Shown here: positions 35,736 to 46,619 of the stretch, one piece after another
Numbering within the stretch: the first letter of the stretch is position 1
Layout: the number at the start of each line of letters is the position of its first letter
Assembly (NCBI GenBank): GCA_014529385.2
Contig: CM043962.1
Coordinates: forward strand, 85,243,680-85,307,679
Reading direction: 5' to 3'
DNA from: Adiantum capillus-veneris
Lineage: Eukaryota > Streptophyta > Polypodiopsida > Polypodiales > Pteridaceae
Length of the DNA stretch: 64,000 nucleotides
The notes under the pieces: generated by a model
Database searches by the model: none
The model's input: only the letters and a program-made list of their open reading frames with translations
Told to the model about the DNA's origin: nothing
Made by a program: the position numbers and the translations under genes

Positions 35736-37336
35736 TGTCATAATAACTAATATCTAATTCTCCTAAATGATTTTCTCATGCTAAACTGATCATTTAATAT
35801 CGGGAAGTGCCAGGGGAGAAAAAGCTAGAATATTGGTTAAGATGGTGGCAGACCGGTCACAATAGGATGCAAAGGAGGGAAAATAGGGATCCAAAGGGGG
35901 GGCCATCTGCAAAAGAGCAATGTGCAACAATGGGCTTAAAAAACCCTAAGGTTCATCCCATTAAGACTTCCAAAATGCTAAGGTTCCAAAATTCAAACGT
36001 TGTGCCCAAAGGTCAAAGCTTAGAAAAATTGGATGCTTTGTGTGTGTACAAAAGGTCTTCATTTAGTCCTATATAGGAGGGGGCAAGCCCTGGAAGTAGG
36101 GGATGAGAGAGAAACACACACACACACACACTCACAAGCTTCCTTTACACAAAGGGAAAGAGGGACACATGTCAGCTCCCTAGCTCAGATGCCCACAAGG
36201 TGTACTCAAATCCTATTGGATGGCCTTGGAGGTGGACCAATGAGAATTAGACTAGAGTAAATATAGTTTAATTAATTTAAAAATACTTAATAAAAGAACC
36301 AATAAGAATTAAGCTCTCTAGAAGACTATTGGACAGTCTCCCAAGGGGACCAATGAGCATTCAGCAGCCCAATGGCTTGCCTGATTCCTATTGGCAAGAG
36401 GCAAAGGGGTCTAATGAGAGTTTAGTTGCATATATTAATTACCTAAAGCTCTCACAAAAGGGGAAAGGGGGACACATGTCAGAAGGCTACCACTTATACT
36501 GCTTAATTACCATTGGCTAGCTTTGGGGAGGTCCAATGAGGCTGCAGCATGAGCAAATAGCAAGAGGGGTCGACCAAGAGAGAGAGGGGGCTGATTTTTC
36601 AAAGGCATTGTTGACTCACACACACACACACACACAACTCATGTGTGGAGTAAGAAGACTCTCTCTCTCTTCTCAAGCTTTAATGGAAAGCTTACCACCT
36701 ACTCCAAGCTTGTGAGAAGGGAGGCCTACACCAACAACTCTTGGCATTGTGATGCAAATCCAACCAAGAGCCAAGCTTCAATGCATGCTCATCTCCTCTA
36801 CCATGCTAATTACTAAGCTAAGCTATGCTAATATGAGTGATTATGTGAGGAGATGTACACCTTTCTCGTAAGAATACTCCTTCTTCCTCTCAATCTACTC
36901 TCATACCCCGCTAGCTAGATCACCATCTTCGAAGGTGTGTGAGGTCTTGGGTCTGAGACCGTGAGGGAATTGATGTTGTGTTTGATAAGTGTTTTTCTTA
37001 GTGCATGAAGTTTCCATCTTCATTGCACTAGCTAATCTTGAAGGAACACAAAGAATTGTATTGTACAATGTCTCTCTTGATGGGAGAAACCATAATACAA
37101 AGCCTTTTGGAGGGGGGCCGGCTCCATGTAAATCCCGTCCTCAACTGTTGTCAATAGCTTAATTTCTCTCTCTTTTGAAGTATTGTTCATGCTATCTAAC
37201 TAGGTGTTATGCTTTTTGTTGCTCTCTCCACCCAAGCACTCTTGTTATTCTCATTAGGAAGCTATTATAGTGAAATGCTCACTATGTTCATGCTATTTTC
37301 TGCTACACACAAGTTACTAGGCCATTAAATGTTACA
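35736..37336 (+). mobile_element. 3' LTR of family A copy A3
   Basis: It begins TGTCATAATAACT after a polypurine tract and ends AAATGTTACA at 37336. Its length is 1601 bp. The next bases (GAGGCCCTTGC) are PPR pseudogene sequence, so this edge is the real right end of the family A complex. Confidence 0.92.
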
Positions 37337-38640
37337 GAGGCCCTTGCTTCGCATCTGTTGAAAAAAAACTAGAGCTTTTTGGCCCTGCCCCCATGGGAAA
37401 AATCTTGCAATCAATGCATCCCAAGAGTCCACACTCCAGATAGGAAGCTGTTCGAGCACTTGTGTAGAGCCACATGCCTTCAAGAGAAAAGTATAGGTGA
37501 CTAAATTTGGAGAAATACATTTGCATTGCATCCACTAAAAACATCCTAGAGCTTTTTTGGCCTTGATCCTATTGTGAATATCCCGCAATCGGTGTATTCC
37601 AAGAGACGCAATTCCAAGTGATCCTTGCATGAGGATATAGGGAGAGCTTGCTTTGCATCCACTGGAAACAGCCTAGGACTTTCTGGCCCTGGTCTTGTTG
37701 CGCCCATCTTGCAATCAGTGCATTCCAAGAGACGACATTCTAGACAGGAAGCTCCTCAAGCACTTTTTGTGCTTTCTCAAGCATACTACATTTGACATAC
37801 ATATCAACCAAGATAGTGCTGCCAAGCACGACATCTTTCTTCAACAGCCTCTGACTTACAATAGACTTTTGAGTTTTTGTGCCCATATCAGCATCTTGTG
37901 TAGAGCGACATGCCTTCAAGATACATGCAGAGGCGATTGACTCTGGAGAGAGGCCCTTACTTTGCATACTTATCGACCAAGACAATGCCAAGCACGACAT
38001 ATCTTTTCAACATCCTCCAACTAACAATACAATTGTGAATTTTTTTGCCCATATCAGCATCTTGCTTAGAGCCACATGCCTTCAAGATGAATGCGTAGGT
38101 GATTGCATCTGGAGAGAGGCCCTCACTTCACATCTATTGAAAAAAAACTAGAGCTTTCTACCCCTGCTCACGTGGGACAAATCTTGCAATTAGTGCATTC
38201 CAAGAGTCCACACTCTAGACAGGAAGTTCCTCGAGCACTTGCTTAGAGCCACATGCCTTTAATATGTAAGCGTAGCATTCAAGGCGAAAGTATAGGTGAC
38301 TGAATTTCGAGAGATACGCTTGCTTTTGCATCCACTAAAAACAACCTAGAGCTTCCTGGCATTGCTCTTGTTGCGTACATCCTGCAATTAGTGCATTCCA
38401 AGAGGTGACATTCCAAACAAGAAGCTCCTCAATCACTTTTTGTGCTTCGTGCTTACATGAGGACATGGAGCAAAGCACTATCAAGCACAATACCTTTTTG
38501 CAAAAGCCCTTGACTAGTACTCTCATCATGCATTCTCTCACCTATTTCAACATCTTGCATAAGACCACACACCTTCAAGGTGCAAGCATAAGTGATTGCA
38601 TTTGAACAATTGGAAAGAGGCCTTCACTTCTCATGCGATG
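37337..38640 (-). pseudogene. PPR pseudogene fragment with about 0.77 kb internal repeat
   Basis: Minus-strand frames give ISPNLVTYTFLLKACGSTQ (about 37500), VVLGSTILVDMYVKCSMLEK (about 37810-37750) and NVTSWNALIAGCTQQEQC (about 38420-38350), all PLS-class PPR motifs. The segment at 37337-37480 is repeated at about 38108-38255, a period of about 770 bp. Frames are broken repeatedly. It is more diverged from the 1736-5235 array than the units there are from each other. Family A lies on its left and family B on its right. Confidence 0.82.
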
Positions 38641-38701
38641 AGAATAGCATAGTGCTTTCTTGCAATTTCCATGTCGGTCTTATCTGTAATAGTGTGATGA
38701 C

Positions 38702-38706
38702 AATTC
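38702..38706. repeat. Left target-site duplication AATTC of the family B array
   Basis: AATTC directly precedes the TGTAAGGTC start of LTR1, and the same five bases follow LTR3 at 57069-57073. Five bp is the usual Ty3/gypsy duplication length. Confidence 0.9.
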
Positions 38707-39358
38707 TGTAAGGTCTCTGACCCGATCACAAGAGTACCCTCGTACCACGAAATGAATACAATGGAATAAGTTACTATTTTTAGAAGTTTTCCAGATTCTG
38801 TCAGTGCCATGATGTTTAGAATGTTATAAAGCTTCAAAATGTGAATTAAAATAATTTTTGTGAAAAATTTCTAAAAATAGTAAGTTTTTGGTCACCCGAA
38901 CCGTCCAATCTCGATCGTCTCGAAAATCTGCACCCGTACCCCGAATTTGAAAAAAATGCATTTTCGGAGCCCGGGGGGGCTGCTAAATATGGCAGGTACT
39001 CAGACCCGTACGTCTTAGTTAGAGCTTAGTATAGCAATTTACGGCATCAAAATCCGACTCGTATGGCCCGTTTTAGCCTTAAACCAATTTTTCACAAAAT
39101 TGTCCGGGAGGCACGGGGGGCCCGAGGCTGTGTGGGAACAGGTCCCAGCCCACTTTAGACCTGCTTTAGCAGCTAGGGGGCGCCCTCTTACTTTGTGGGA
39201 GTCTTGGGGAAGCTGCCAAGCCTGCAACTCAGTGTGAGAGTCAGTTTACTGAGCCAACTGGACACTTGGTGGGTAGGCAACTGGACTTGCCATGCAAGGA
39301 CTGAGTGCTCATCCAGATGCAATTAGCAACACAAATCGATTTTCAGCCTGTAGGAGCC

Positions 39359-39366
39359 TATTTAAA
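39359..39366 (+). promoter_or_regulatory. Probable TATA box in LTR1
   Basis: TATTTAAA in GC-richer surroundings, followed about 15 bp later by a (CA)n tract. It is repeated at 47277-47284 (LTR2) and about 55187-55194 (LTR3). Confidence 0.6.
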
Positions 39367-40280
39367 GGCCTACACACACACAAACACACACACACACAGA
39401 CATGTATGCTCACACACACACATTGCATACTCACACACCTACACACTGGGAAGGTGCTGCCGGCACACACACAGCTTTTGAAGGAGAAGCAAGGAGGGAG
39501 GTGTTGCCAAAACTACCATCTCGAGGATTCATTGCATCAGAAATTTATGAGGATTCTCAGCCCCTAATCACGGTAATTATGGTTTAATTATAGCTCTTCT
39601 TAATCTCATCATTACCCACTCATAATTCTTGTCTACTATGCCTACTTTTAACTATAATTCTCTATAGCTGCTCTCTAAGTTTTCATAGCTATACTTCATT
39701 ACATAATTATCATTCATTTAGTTAATTTATTCAGCCATTCATCATCCTTAATCAAGGATTAATGCATGATTAGGAAAGATTCTCTCTCTAGGCGGTATAG
39801 TCAATAAATTGTCAGGTAGTAATAGTGTAGATTTGTCAGAATTCAATCTTCACTACTCAATAGAGTTGTAATTAAATTATACTTAATCTTCTCCCACCTT
39901 TAGATGCGATTAAGGCTGAAAAATTAATCCATCATTAGTCCAATAAGAAGGAGGTTTTTCCATCACACATGCCTGCAGTCACTCTGCACCTTCATATTGC
40001 TCTAGGAAAATGAATGAGCTTGCTTACTTCATATCTTTCGTGAATCAATTAGAAAAACTCTGAATTTCTTAATCATCTAAGCCAAGTAATTAAGCTTAGA
40101 GTCGTTTCCCATAGGGTGGATACAGAATTACCCTTAAAAATTGCTAGGGCAAAAAGGGAGAAATCTAACCTCGTGCATAAGGAGGAGTCTTTAATAAATC
40201 TAATCTGCCGATTGGTTTGTCATGTTACTCTCGGACCTTAGCTCTTTTTTTTCAAGTCTATCATTTAAATAGTGAGAAAA

Positions 40281-40421
40281 ATGGCCCCGGTTAAGAGAAC
40301 TCGCTTCGGTGGAGCCCACGACCGCGAGGCGGGAACAAGCAATGTCAACGGAAAAGGAAAGGCTCCCATGGACGAGCAAATACCGGCCATCTCACGGGCT
40401 ATTGACGAAGAAATGGAAGAG
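40281..40421 (+). CDS. Proposed Gag first exon inside LTR1
   Basis: The ATG at 40281 opens MAPVKRTRFGGAHDREAG and continues for 47 codons to ...AIDEEMEE at 40421. It is followed by GTAGGT, close to the consensus donor AG|GTAAGT. Unspliced, the frame stops 16 codons later at 40472. The exon ends in phase 0, and the Gag frame at 42336 opens in phase 0 after an AG. The peptide is basic first and then acidic. I know no domain in it. A splice to 41615 is also in frame. The exon is identical by eye in all three LTRs. That it is really translated is inference. Confidence 0.5.
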
Positions 40422-40714
40422 GTAGGTCCCAATTTCTATTCAAGTTGTTTATTTAACATTGCATACGATTAGTTAGGAATGGACATATCCCCGAACATGT
40501 TGGAGAAATCCGACAGAAACCTCGGCATTGAATGCATAGTACATTTAAGTATAAAGTAGGAAAGAAATGATTGATGGGTAGGCTGTTTGCAAGAGGAAAG
40601 AATGTTTGCTAGGGAAAATTTAGCTCGACATGTTCATTTTATTTCCAATGTTGAATCAGTCCTGACCCCCCTACTGATCACAGGGGGCAAAGTTCCTCGT
40701 TAGGGCTCTTGAAT

Positions 40715-40830
40715 CCACGACTTGCTTTTTATGCGGTGGATACCCACGACTTTCTTTCTATGCGGTGGGAACCCACGTCTTGCTTTCTATGCGGTGGGAG
40801 TGTCCATGACGTGATTTCTATGCGGTGGAC
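40715..40830. repeat. Four imperfect tandem repeats with core TATGCGGTGG in LTR1
   Basis: Units of about 29-33 bp of the type CCACGACTTGCTTTCTATGC followed by GGTGG. They are present again in LTR2 at about 48627-48742 and absent from LTR3 because of a deletion. Confidence 0.88.
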
Positions 40831-41502
40831 ATACCTAGTTGTATGGGCAGCTAGGCGACAACGGGAGGAGTGAACTCTCGTTGGAGGGGGGATATTGTAC
40901 CTCCAGAACATTGGAACTTTTATGAATAAGTTTGAGTAGAATTTTTACTAGAATTCTGTCTTGGTGTTGTTTGCAATACTGGTTGAAGGGCTGTTTTAAC
41001 GAACCATGTGATTCGGAATTAAACAAGGAATATCTATGTTGAACAACCTTTGTGGTAGTAATTAGGTCACACGAGGAAGTGTGAGTGTGGGGGTGGAAAG
41101 TGGGGGCTTGGCTCGGGTTGCCAAAGCCTATGAGATGGGTGGTCCCGATTGGTCGGGAACTCTCTGTCCCCATAGTGCTTACTCGATATTGGTATTACTC
41201 ATTGCCCCTAGAGTGGCGAATCCTCGAGAGTACGTGCCTCTGAAACATGGGGAAAAAGGCACTCGGGGTTTCTCTCCTCTTGGAAGGTGGGTCTTAGGAT
41301 CGCTAGATAGTTAAGTACGCTTCCCCTGCGAGGTGGAGCTAGATCTCGTTGCTAGTAGGCTCGAACTCGACTCACTTGGTGATGAGAGATCGTCCGCTAG
41401 TTGAACCCTGAACCATTTTGTTTGCTTCCGCTATAGATCTAGTGGCTACCAGGTTTACCATCAGGTCCGTTGTTTGATATGACGGGGTGGGGACCTCACA
41501 CC

Positions 41503-41515
41503 TGGTATCAGAGCC
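41503..41515 (+). promoter_or_regulatory. Primer-binding site, family B copy 1
   Basis: TGGTATCAGAGCC stands two bases after LTR1 and is complementary to the 3' end of initiator-Met tRNA. Confidence 0.92.
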
Positions 41516-41614
41516 TAGGTTAGGCTGGGAAAATAAAGTCGTATTGTTTGAACATTTAAAAGGAACTGAAAGTATATAGGTAGTTGATCCGAATTCCTTG
41601 CATTGGTGTTGCAG

Positions 41615-42040
41615 GAAGATCCCGTGCTCGAATATCGGAAGTTCCAAGTGTTTGAGCTTATTTATGAGCAAGCTCGAAGATCCCCTGTTTACCAGTTCAG
41701 GCGAGATGTCATGGAGATACTGTTGAAGGCTTATACGCCACACTCCACTCGCATTGACAAAGGATGGGAACTTGATTGGACATTTCCAGGAGGGGTTTAC
41801 TACATCAATGCTCGGAAGCTAGGGTGCCTGGCTACCGACTTGAAGAAGATACGTTGGGGAGAAGAGTTGAGAGTGATAGAGATATTCTACTTGGTGCCCA
41901 CACGATTGGACCAGACTGTTTCGGGCAACTCCAACCAAACCATCAACGACTGGCTCTTGGAGAAGGTCACCAATGTGATTCCAGTAAACCGAGTCAAAAC
42001 CTTTGGATTACTGAAAGCGGAACTCCGGCCCGATATCTGA
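41615..42040 (+). CDS. Unrecognised 142-codon frame between PBS and gag, copy 1
   Basis: It is open from a strong acceptor (TGTTGCAG|GAAG at 41614/41615) to a TGA at 42040 and has no ATG at its start, so it looks like an exon rather than a gene. It begins EDPVLEYRKFQVFELIYEQA, passes GWELDWTFPGGVYYI and ends VKTFGLLKAELRPDI. No signal peptide, membrane segment or catalytic motif is visible, and I recognise no family. It is in phase with the LTR exon at 40281-40421, so a joined product is conceivable. About 140 codons without a stop is unlikely by chance. Confidence 0.4.
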   Translation, partial: EDPVLEYRKFQVFELIYEQARRSPVYQFRRDVMEILLKAYTPHSTRIDKGWELDWTFPGGVYYINARKLGCLATDLKKIRWGEELRVIEIFYLVPTRLDQTVSGNSNQTINDWLLEKVTNVIPVNRVKTFGLLKAELRPDI

Positions 42041-42335
42041 GTTTATTATCCCCTCAAGAATGTGTATAAAAACTATTACACGAATGAAGTAGTGCATCAT
42101 GTCAATACCATTTCCTAGGCGTATGTTACACGCAATCCATAAAGCCATGTAATAAGCGGTCATCAGTCATTCTAAAGCTTGAGGAGTTTCGATTGTAATA
42201 AATTTCCATCAATAAAGTGCTTTTTGTCTCTGAATCTCTGTCTCTTGATAAAGTGGAATTTTGAATTTTATTAAAGTCTCGTGTCTATTTTGAAATTCAA
42301 GTAATGGTATCAAGAATTTCGTATAACCCATGTAG

Positions 42336-42899
42336 GTACCGCCTGTTGCTCTGTACTCGGCAGCGCAAGAGAAGAAGCTTCTCCTCAAACAAGCCCAACC
42401 TCCGATCTTTAAGGGCGAGGGGGCAAATGTGGAGAGAGATGCGGAAGTATGGATGGAAGCCATGGACGATTACTTTGAAGCTGCGGGGACCCAACCCGTA
42501 AATCAAACCATGCTTGCGATGTTCCGCCTGACTGGCGATGCCAAGATATGGTGGAAGCAACATTGCAGAGACCTGGACATTAAAGGATCTTCCCAATCTT
42601 GGGAAGACATCAAAGCTGCGATAATGGGGCGTTATTTACCACCTGCCTATAGGACCTTGAGAATGAATGAATTCTTTTCACTTCGACAGTTGAATTCAAC
42701 TGTCAAAGAATACTATGCAAAGTTTGTCACTCTTCGGAGATATGCTCCTAAGATGACCTTGGAACAACAGGTGGCAAGGTTCTGTCAAGGACTAATCGAT
42801 CCCTTGAACACTCGGCTGGAGGCTCTCAGGCCGTCAACACTACAAGATGCCTTGTTGAGGGCTAAACCTCTAGCTCTCGAAGTACAAAAGGCTAATTAG
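42336..42899 (+). pseudogene. Family B Gag (matrix/capsid part), copy 1
   Basis: The frame opens directly after the TAG at 42333-42335. Its AG can serve as splice acceptor. It continues VPPVALYSAAQEKKLLLKQ, then QPPIFKGEGANVERDAEVW, a typical Ty3/gypsy Gag opening. The retrotransposon-gag core follows (DAKIWWKQHCRDLD, LNSTVKEYYAKFVTLRRYAP, FCQGLIDPLNTRLEAL). There is no upstream ATG in this frame before the first internal Met. A TAG at 42897-42899 ends it. Coding resumes in the same frame with the nucleocapsid. The identical TAG is in copy 2, so it predates the tandem duplication. I see no known readthrough context. Confidence 0.85.
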
Positions 42900-45800
42900 A
42901 ATAGGAGGAATCATTGGGCAAAGAGGGCAAGGAACACTACTTGGGACAACAAACCAGCCAACCAAACCTATAACCAGCGCCCTATTGTGGTTACCACCAC
43001 GACCATGGAGTTCCCTGATGTTCGATGCTATGGTTGCGGCGAGCATGGACATTACAGATCCAATTGCCCCAGGAACATTCAGGCAACCAACGCCAATGCC
43101 ATACCCTTGAATACCCGTGGGCGTGGCCAAGCTAATGGAAGAGGAGGACGCGGAAGAATGAACAGAGGGCGAGGGCGTGGAGCTACCGCCAGAGTGAATG
43201 CCGCAGTAGCTCAACCAACTGTGGGTGATGAAGCAGTGGAGAGAGCAACCCTACATGTTGCAATTGACAATCCCAATGGTTGCGAGCAATACGCAGTCAT
43301 TCATACGCCAGGATCTCTCAGAGGTGAACAAGTTAACTTCCTTATAGATTGTGGCAGTACTCTTTCATTTCTTTCACCCAGATGCATGAGAAAGCTTAAG
43401 CTAGATAAGTATCCGTCAAGCAAGCTGGTTGTCGAGTTAGCAAACGGCAAGGAGGTAGTATCTCAACACTCTGTAGGCAAAATTGACTTTGATTTAGGGG
43501 GACACCCGACTTCTGCCCAATTTCGAACCTTACCCTTAGGATTCTTTGATGGGATACTAGGGATGGACTGGTTAAAGCAAAATAGGGCCCACATACATTG
43601 TGCACAAGGAAACTTTACATTTACAGATAACTTGGGTAATGAAGCCTTAATTCAGGGGGAAAATGGGAGACCTAGGGCTATTCTAGTTAAGGCCAACAGA
43701 CTCTTGAAGGGACTAAGGAAGGGACAACAAATATATGCAGTTAAACTCAATAAGGTGGACCAATCAGATACCTCACTTCGACCAGACTGGCTGAGGGAGT
43801 ATGATGACGTATTCCCCGAAGACCTTACGAATCTTCCACCACACAGAGAGGTAGATCATGAGATTGAGACTATTCCTGGGTGTGAACCTATCTCAAAAAG
43901 ACCTTATAAAATGTCACTTCCGGAGGCCATCGAACTCAAAGAACAACTTAAGCAACTCATTGAGCAAGGATTCATTCGACCCAGTACTTCTCCTTGGGGT
44001 GCTCCAGTTCTTTTTCAAAAGAAGAAGGATGGGACCTTAAGGCTATGCATAGACTACCGTGGACTGAACCAGGTAACTGTCAAGAACAAGTATCCAATTC
44101 CAAGGATTGACGAACTCTTGGACAGACTCCACGGCGCCAAAATGTTTACTAAGATTGATCTAAGGTCAGGATATTACCAGATCAGGATCAAGGAATCAGA
44201 TATTCCGAAGACAGCTTTCAACACCAGGTATGGACACTACGAATTCACAGTAATGTCTTTCGGTCTAACAAATGCTCCTGCAAGCTTCAATCGACTCATG
44301 CAGGATATTTTCAAACCTTACTTGGACGACTTTGTCTTGGTTTTCTTTGATGACATTCTAGTCTATTCTAAGAATGAAACAGATCACAAGGAACATGTTC
44401 GCAAAGTACTTGATCTCCTTCGAGAACACCAGCTTTACGCTAAAGAGAGCAAGTGCACTTTTTGCTCACCAAAGTCAACTATCTTGGATTTGTCATTTCG
44501 GCTGAAGGGATTTCAGTGGACCTAGACAAAGTCAAGGACATCGTTGACTGGCCTCAACCATCCACTGTCAGCGAAGTAAGGGGATTTCTTGGAATAACGG
44601 GATGGTACAGGATTTTTGTCAAGGATTATGCACGTATTGCTGCACCTTTGACGGAACTCTTGAAGAAAGGAATGAGGATCGATTGGAAGACCGAGCACGA
44701 GTCTAATTTTGCTAAGCTAAAAGAATTCTTGGTCTCAGCTCCTATCTTAAAGCTTCTAGACTCCAGTAAAGAATTTGAAGTAGCGACAGATGCTAGTAAG
44801 TCTGCTCTAGGCGGAGTTCTTACTCAAGAAGGAAGACCGGTGGCGTATACTTCGCGAAAGCTGAGGGATCATGAGAAGAATTATCCCACTCATGATCTGG
44901 AACTTTTAGCAGTTATACATGCACTGAAGTTATGGAGACATTATCTTCTTGGACGCAAGTTTCAGTTGGTTACAGACCACAAGAGTTTAAAGTGGATTTT
45001 TACTCAACCCATTCTCAATATGCGACAACGGCGATGGATAGAGCTATTACAGGAATATGACCTTGACATAAAGTATAGACCAGGGAAGGAAAACGCAGTT
45101 GCAGATGGTCTTAGCCGAAAATCGTTTCTCGGAGCTATCTCTATTCCAAATAACCCTATCTGAGATAGAATCAAAGAAGCATCCCTCGAAGATCCAGAGT
45201 ACCAACGTATGGCTTCATTAGTCCAGCAGAATAAGATGCCTGAAGCTAAAGATTACTCTCTTATGGGAGGATGTCTTTACTACAGACATAGACTCTGTGT
45301 ACCCAGAGACCCAGCTTTAAAGAAGGCCATTCTATATGAAGCACACGATAGCCCTACATCCGGACACCCAGGCTATGCTAAAACTCTTCACGCCGTTAGG
45401 AGGAGTTATTTCTGGTCTGGAATGAAAGGAGACATACTTCGCTATGTGAGGCAATGTCTTTCTGGTCAACGGATAAAGGCCGAAAGGATCAAGTTACCAG
45501 GGCAACTTCAACCTCTTGACATACCCCAGATGAAGTGGGAATGCATCAGTATGGATTTTTTTACAGGGTTACCTTCTACAGGAGGTTATGATTCTGTTTT
45601 CGTGGTTGTTGACATGCTCACAAAAGTGGCTCATCTAATACCCGTAAAGACAACCTTTACTGCTTCAGATATTAGTCGGGTATTCATCAATGAGATTTTC
45701 AGGCTACATGGTCTACCCAAGCGTATTGTCAGTGATAGAGATGCCAAGTTTACATCAAAATTTTGGACTTCTCTTTTCCAATCTATTGGGTCACAATTAG

Positions 45801-46588
45801 CTTTCAGTACAGCATACCATCCACAAACAGATGGGCAAACTGAGAGAGTTAATCAAGTCATTGAGGACATTCTCAGAGCCTATTGTTCGCAAGAACCAAA
45901 GAAGTGGTTACAATATCTATCTTTGGTAGAATATGCTTATAACTCTTCCGAACACAGAAGCATTGGAATGTCACCTTTCAAAGCTCTTTATGGACAGGAC
46001 CGTTTAGCACCACTGAACTTTTCAGATCCAACCATCAGAGTAGAAGCCTCTAGAAAGATGTTAGAAGATATGGAAGCACAGACTAGAGCCATTCGTCAGG
46101 ACATTCAGGTAGCTCAAGATAGGCAGAAGCACTATGCAGATAAGAACCGCACAAATAGAACTTTCAAGGAAGGAGACAAGGTTTTTCTCCGAGTCCGACC
46201 TAAGAAAAGCAATTTATCGCTAGGCAGATACAAGAAGCTAAGCCCAAGGTATTGTGGACCATTTGAGATCGTTAAGGTTGTAAGTGACCAGGCCTACAAG
46301 CTAAAGTTACCTGCAAACTTGAAGGTTCATGATGTATTCCATGTCAGCTTACTCAAACCCTATATTCCCAATCCTGATCAATTCTTGGACTCAGATCAGA
46401 TAGTCATGCCAGCACAAGGAGTTCTCGAGCTCCAACCTGACTATGTACTTGAAACAAGGGAAAGAAAGTTACGCAACAGAACTATCACGGAGCATCTAGT
46501 AAAGTGGAAGGATTACCCTGAAGAAGATGCAACTTGGGAGGACGAATCGACGCTCTTAAAAGATTACCCAAACTCATTCTTGAGATGA
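42900..46588 (+). pseudogene. Family B nucleocapsid-pol, copy 1 (frameshifted)
   Basis: Order: zinc knuckle [14 protein letters not shown] (about 43027), RG-rich stretch (about 43114-43190), protease [14 protein letters not shown] (about 43341), RT with [12 protein letters not shown] and FFDDILVYS (about 44343), RNase H ([11 protein letters not shown]), integrase and chromodomain (LVKWKDYPEEDATWEDE, about 46498). A missing G at about 44473 shifts the frame. The TGA at 45161-45163 interrupts between RNase H and integrase. The integrase zinc finger reads CLSGQ where CxxCQ is usual. The DDE residues (MDFF, SDRD, DGQTE) are intact. Length and order are those of a normal chromovirus. Confidence 0.92.
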
Positions 46589-46609
46589 GGACATCTCAAA
46601 TTTTTCACG

Positions 46610-46619
46610 TTGGGGAGGT
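46610..46619 (+). promoter_or_regulatory. Polypurine tract, family B copy 1
   Basis: TTGGGGAGGT directly precedes LTR2 and is the expected plus-strand primer site. The purine core is GGGGAGG. Confidence 0.8.

Larger units (their letters stand above)
38707..41500 (+). mobile_element. Family B LTR1 (5')
   Basis: It begins TGTAAGGTCTCTGACC and ends GGGGACCTCACA. Its length of 2794 bp is long for an LTR. A TATTTAAA box at 39359-39366 precedes CA repeats and a probable transcript start near 39390, so U5 would be about 2.1 kb. Within U5 lie a 47-codon ORF with a good splice donor (40281-40421) and four imperfect 30-bp repeats (40715-40830). Confidence 0.93.

Noticed and set aside
15802-37336. A1 LTR and A3 LTR as the two ends of one giant element
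   Set aside because: Flanking bases AAACA and GAGGC do not match, and three separate gag-pol copies in mixed orientations lie between.
40715-40830. CRISPR-like repeat array
   Set aside because: Four imperfect units without unique spacers, inside a plant LTR and duplicated with it.
42987-43214. Programmed readthrough at the Gag TAG (42897-42899)
   Set aside because: No known readthrough context (followed by AATAGG) and no obvious pseudoknot by eye. The other shared lesions suggest ordinary decay, so it is kept only as a possibility.
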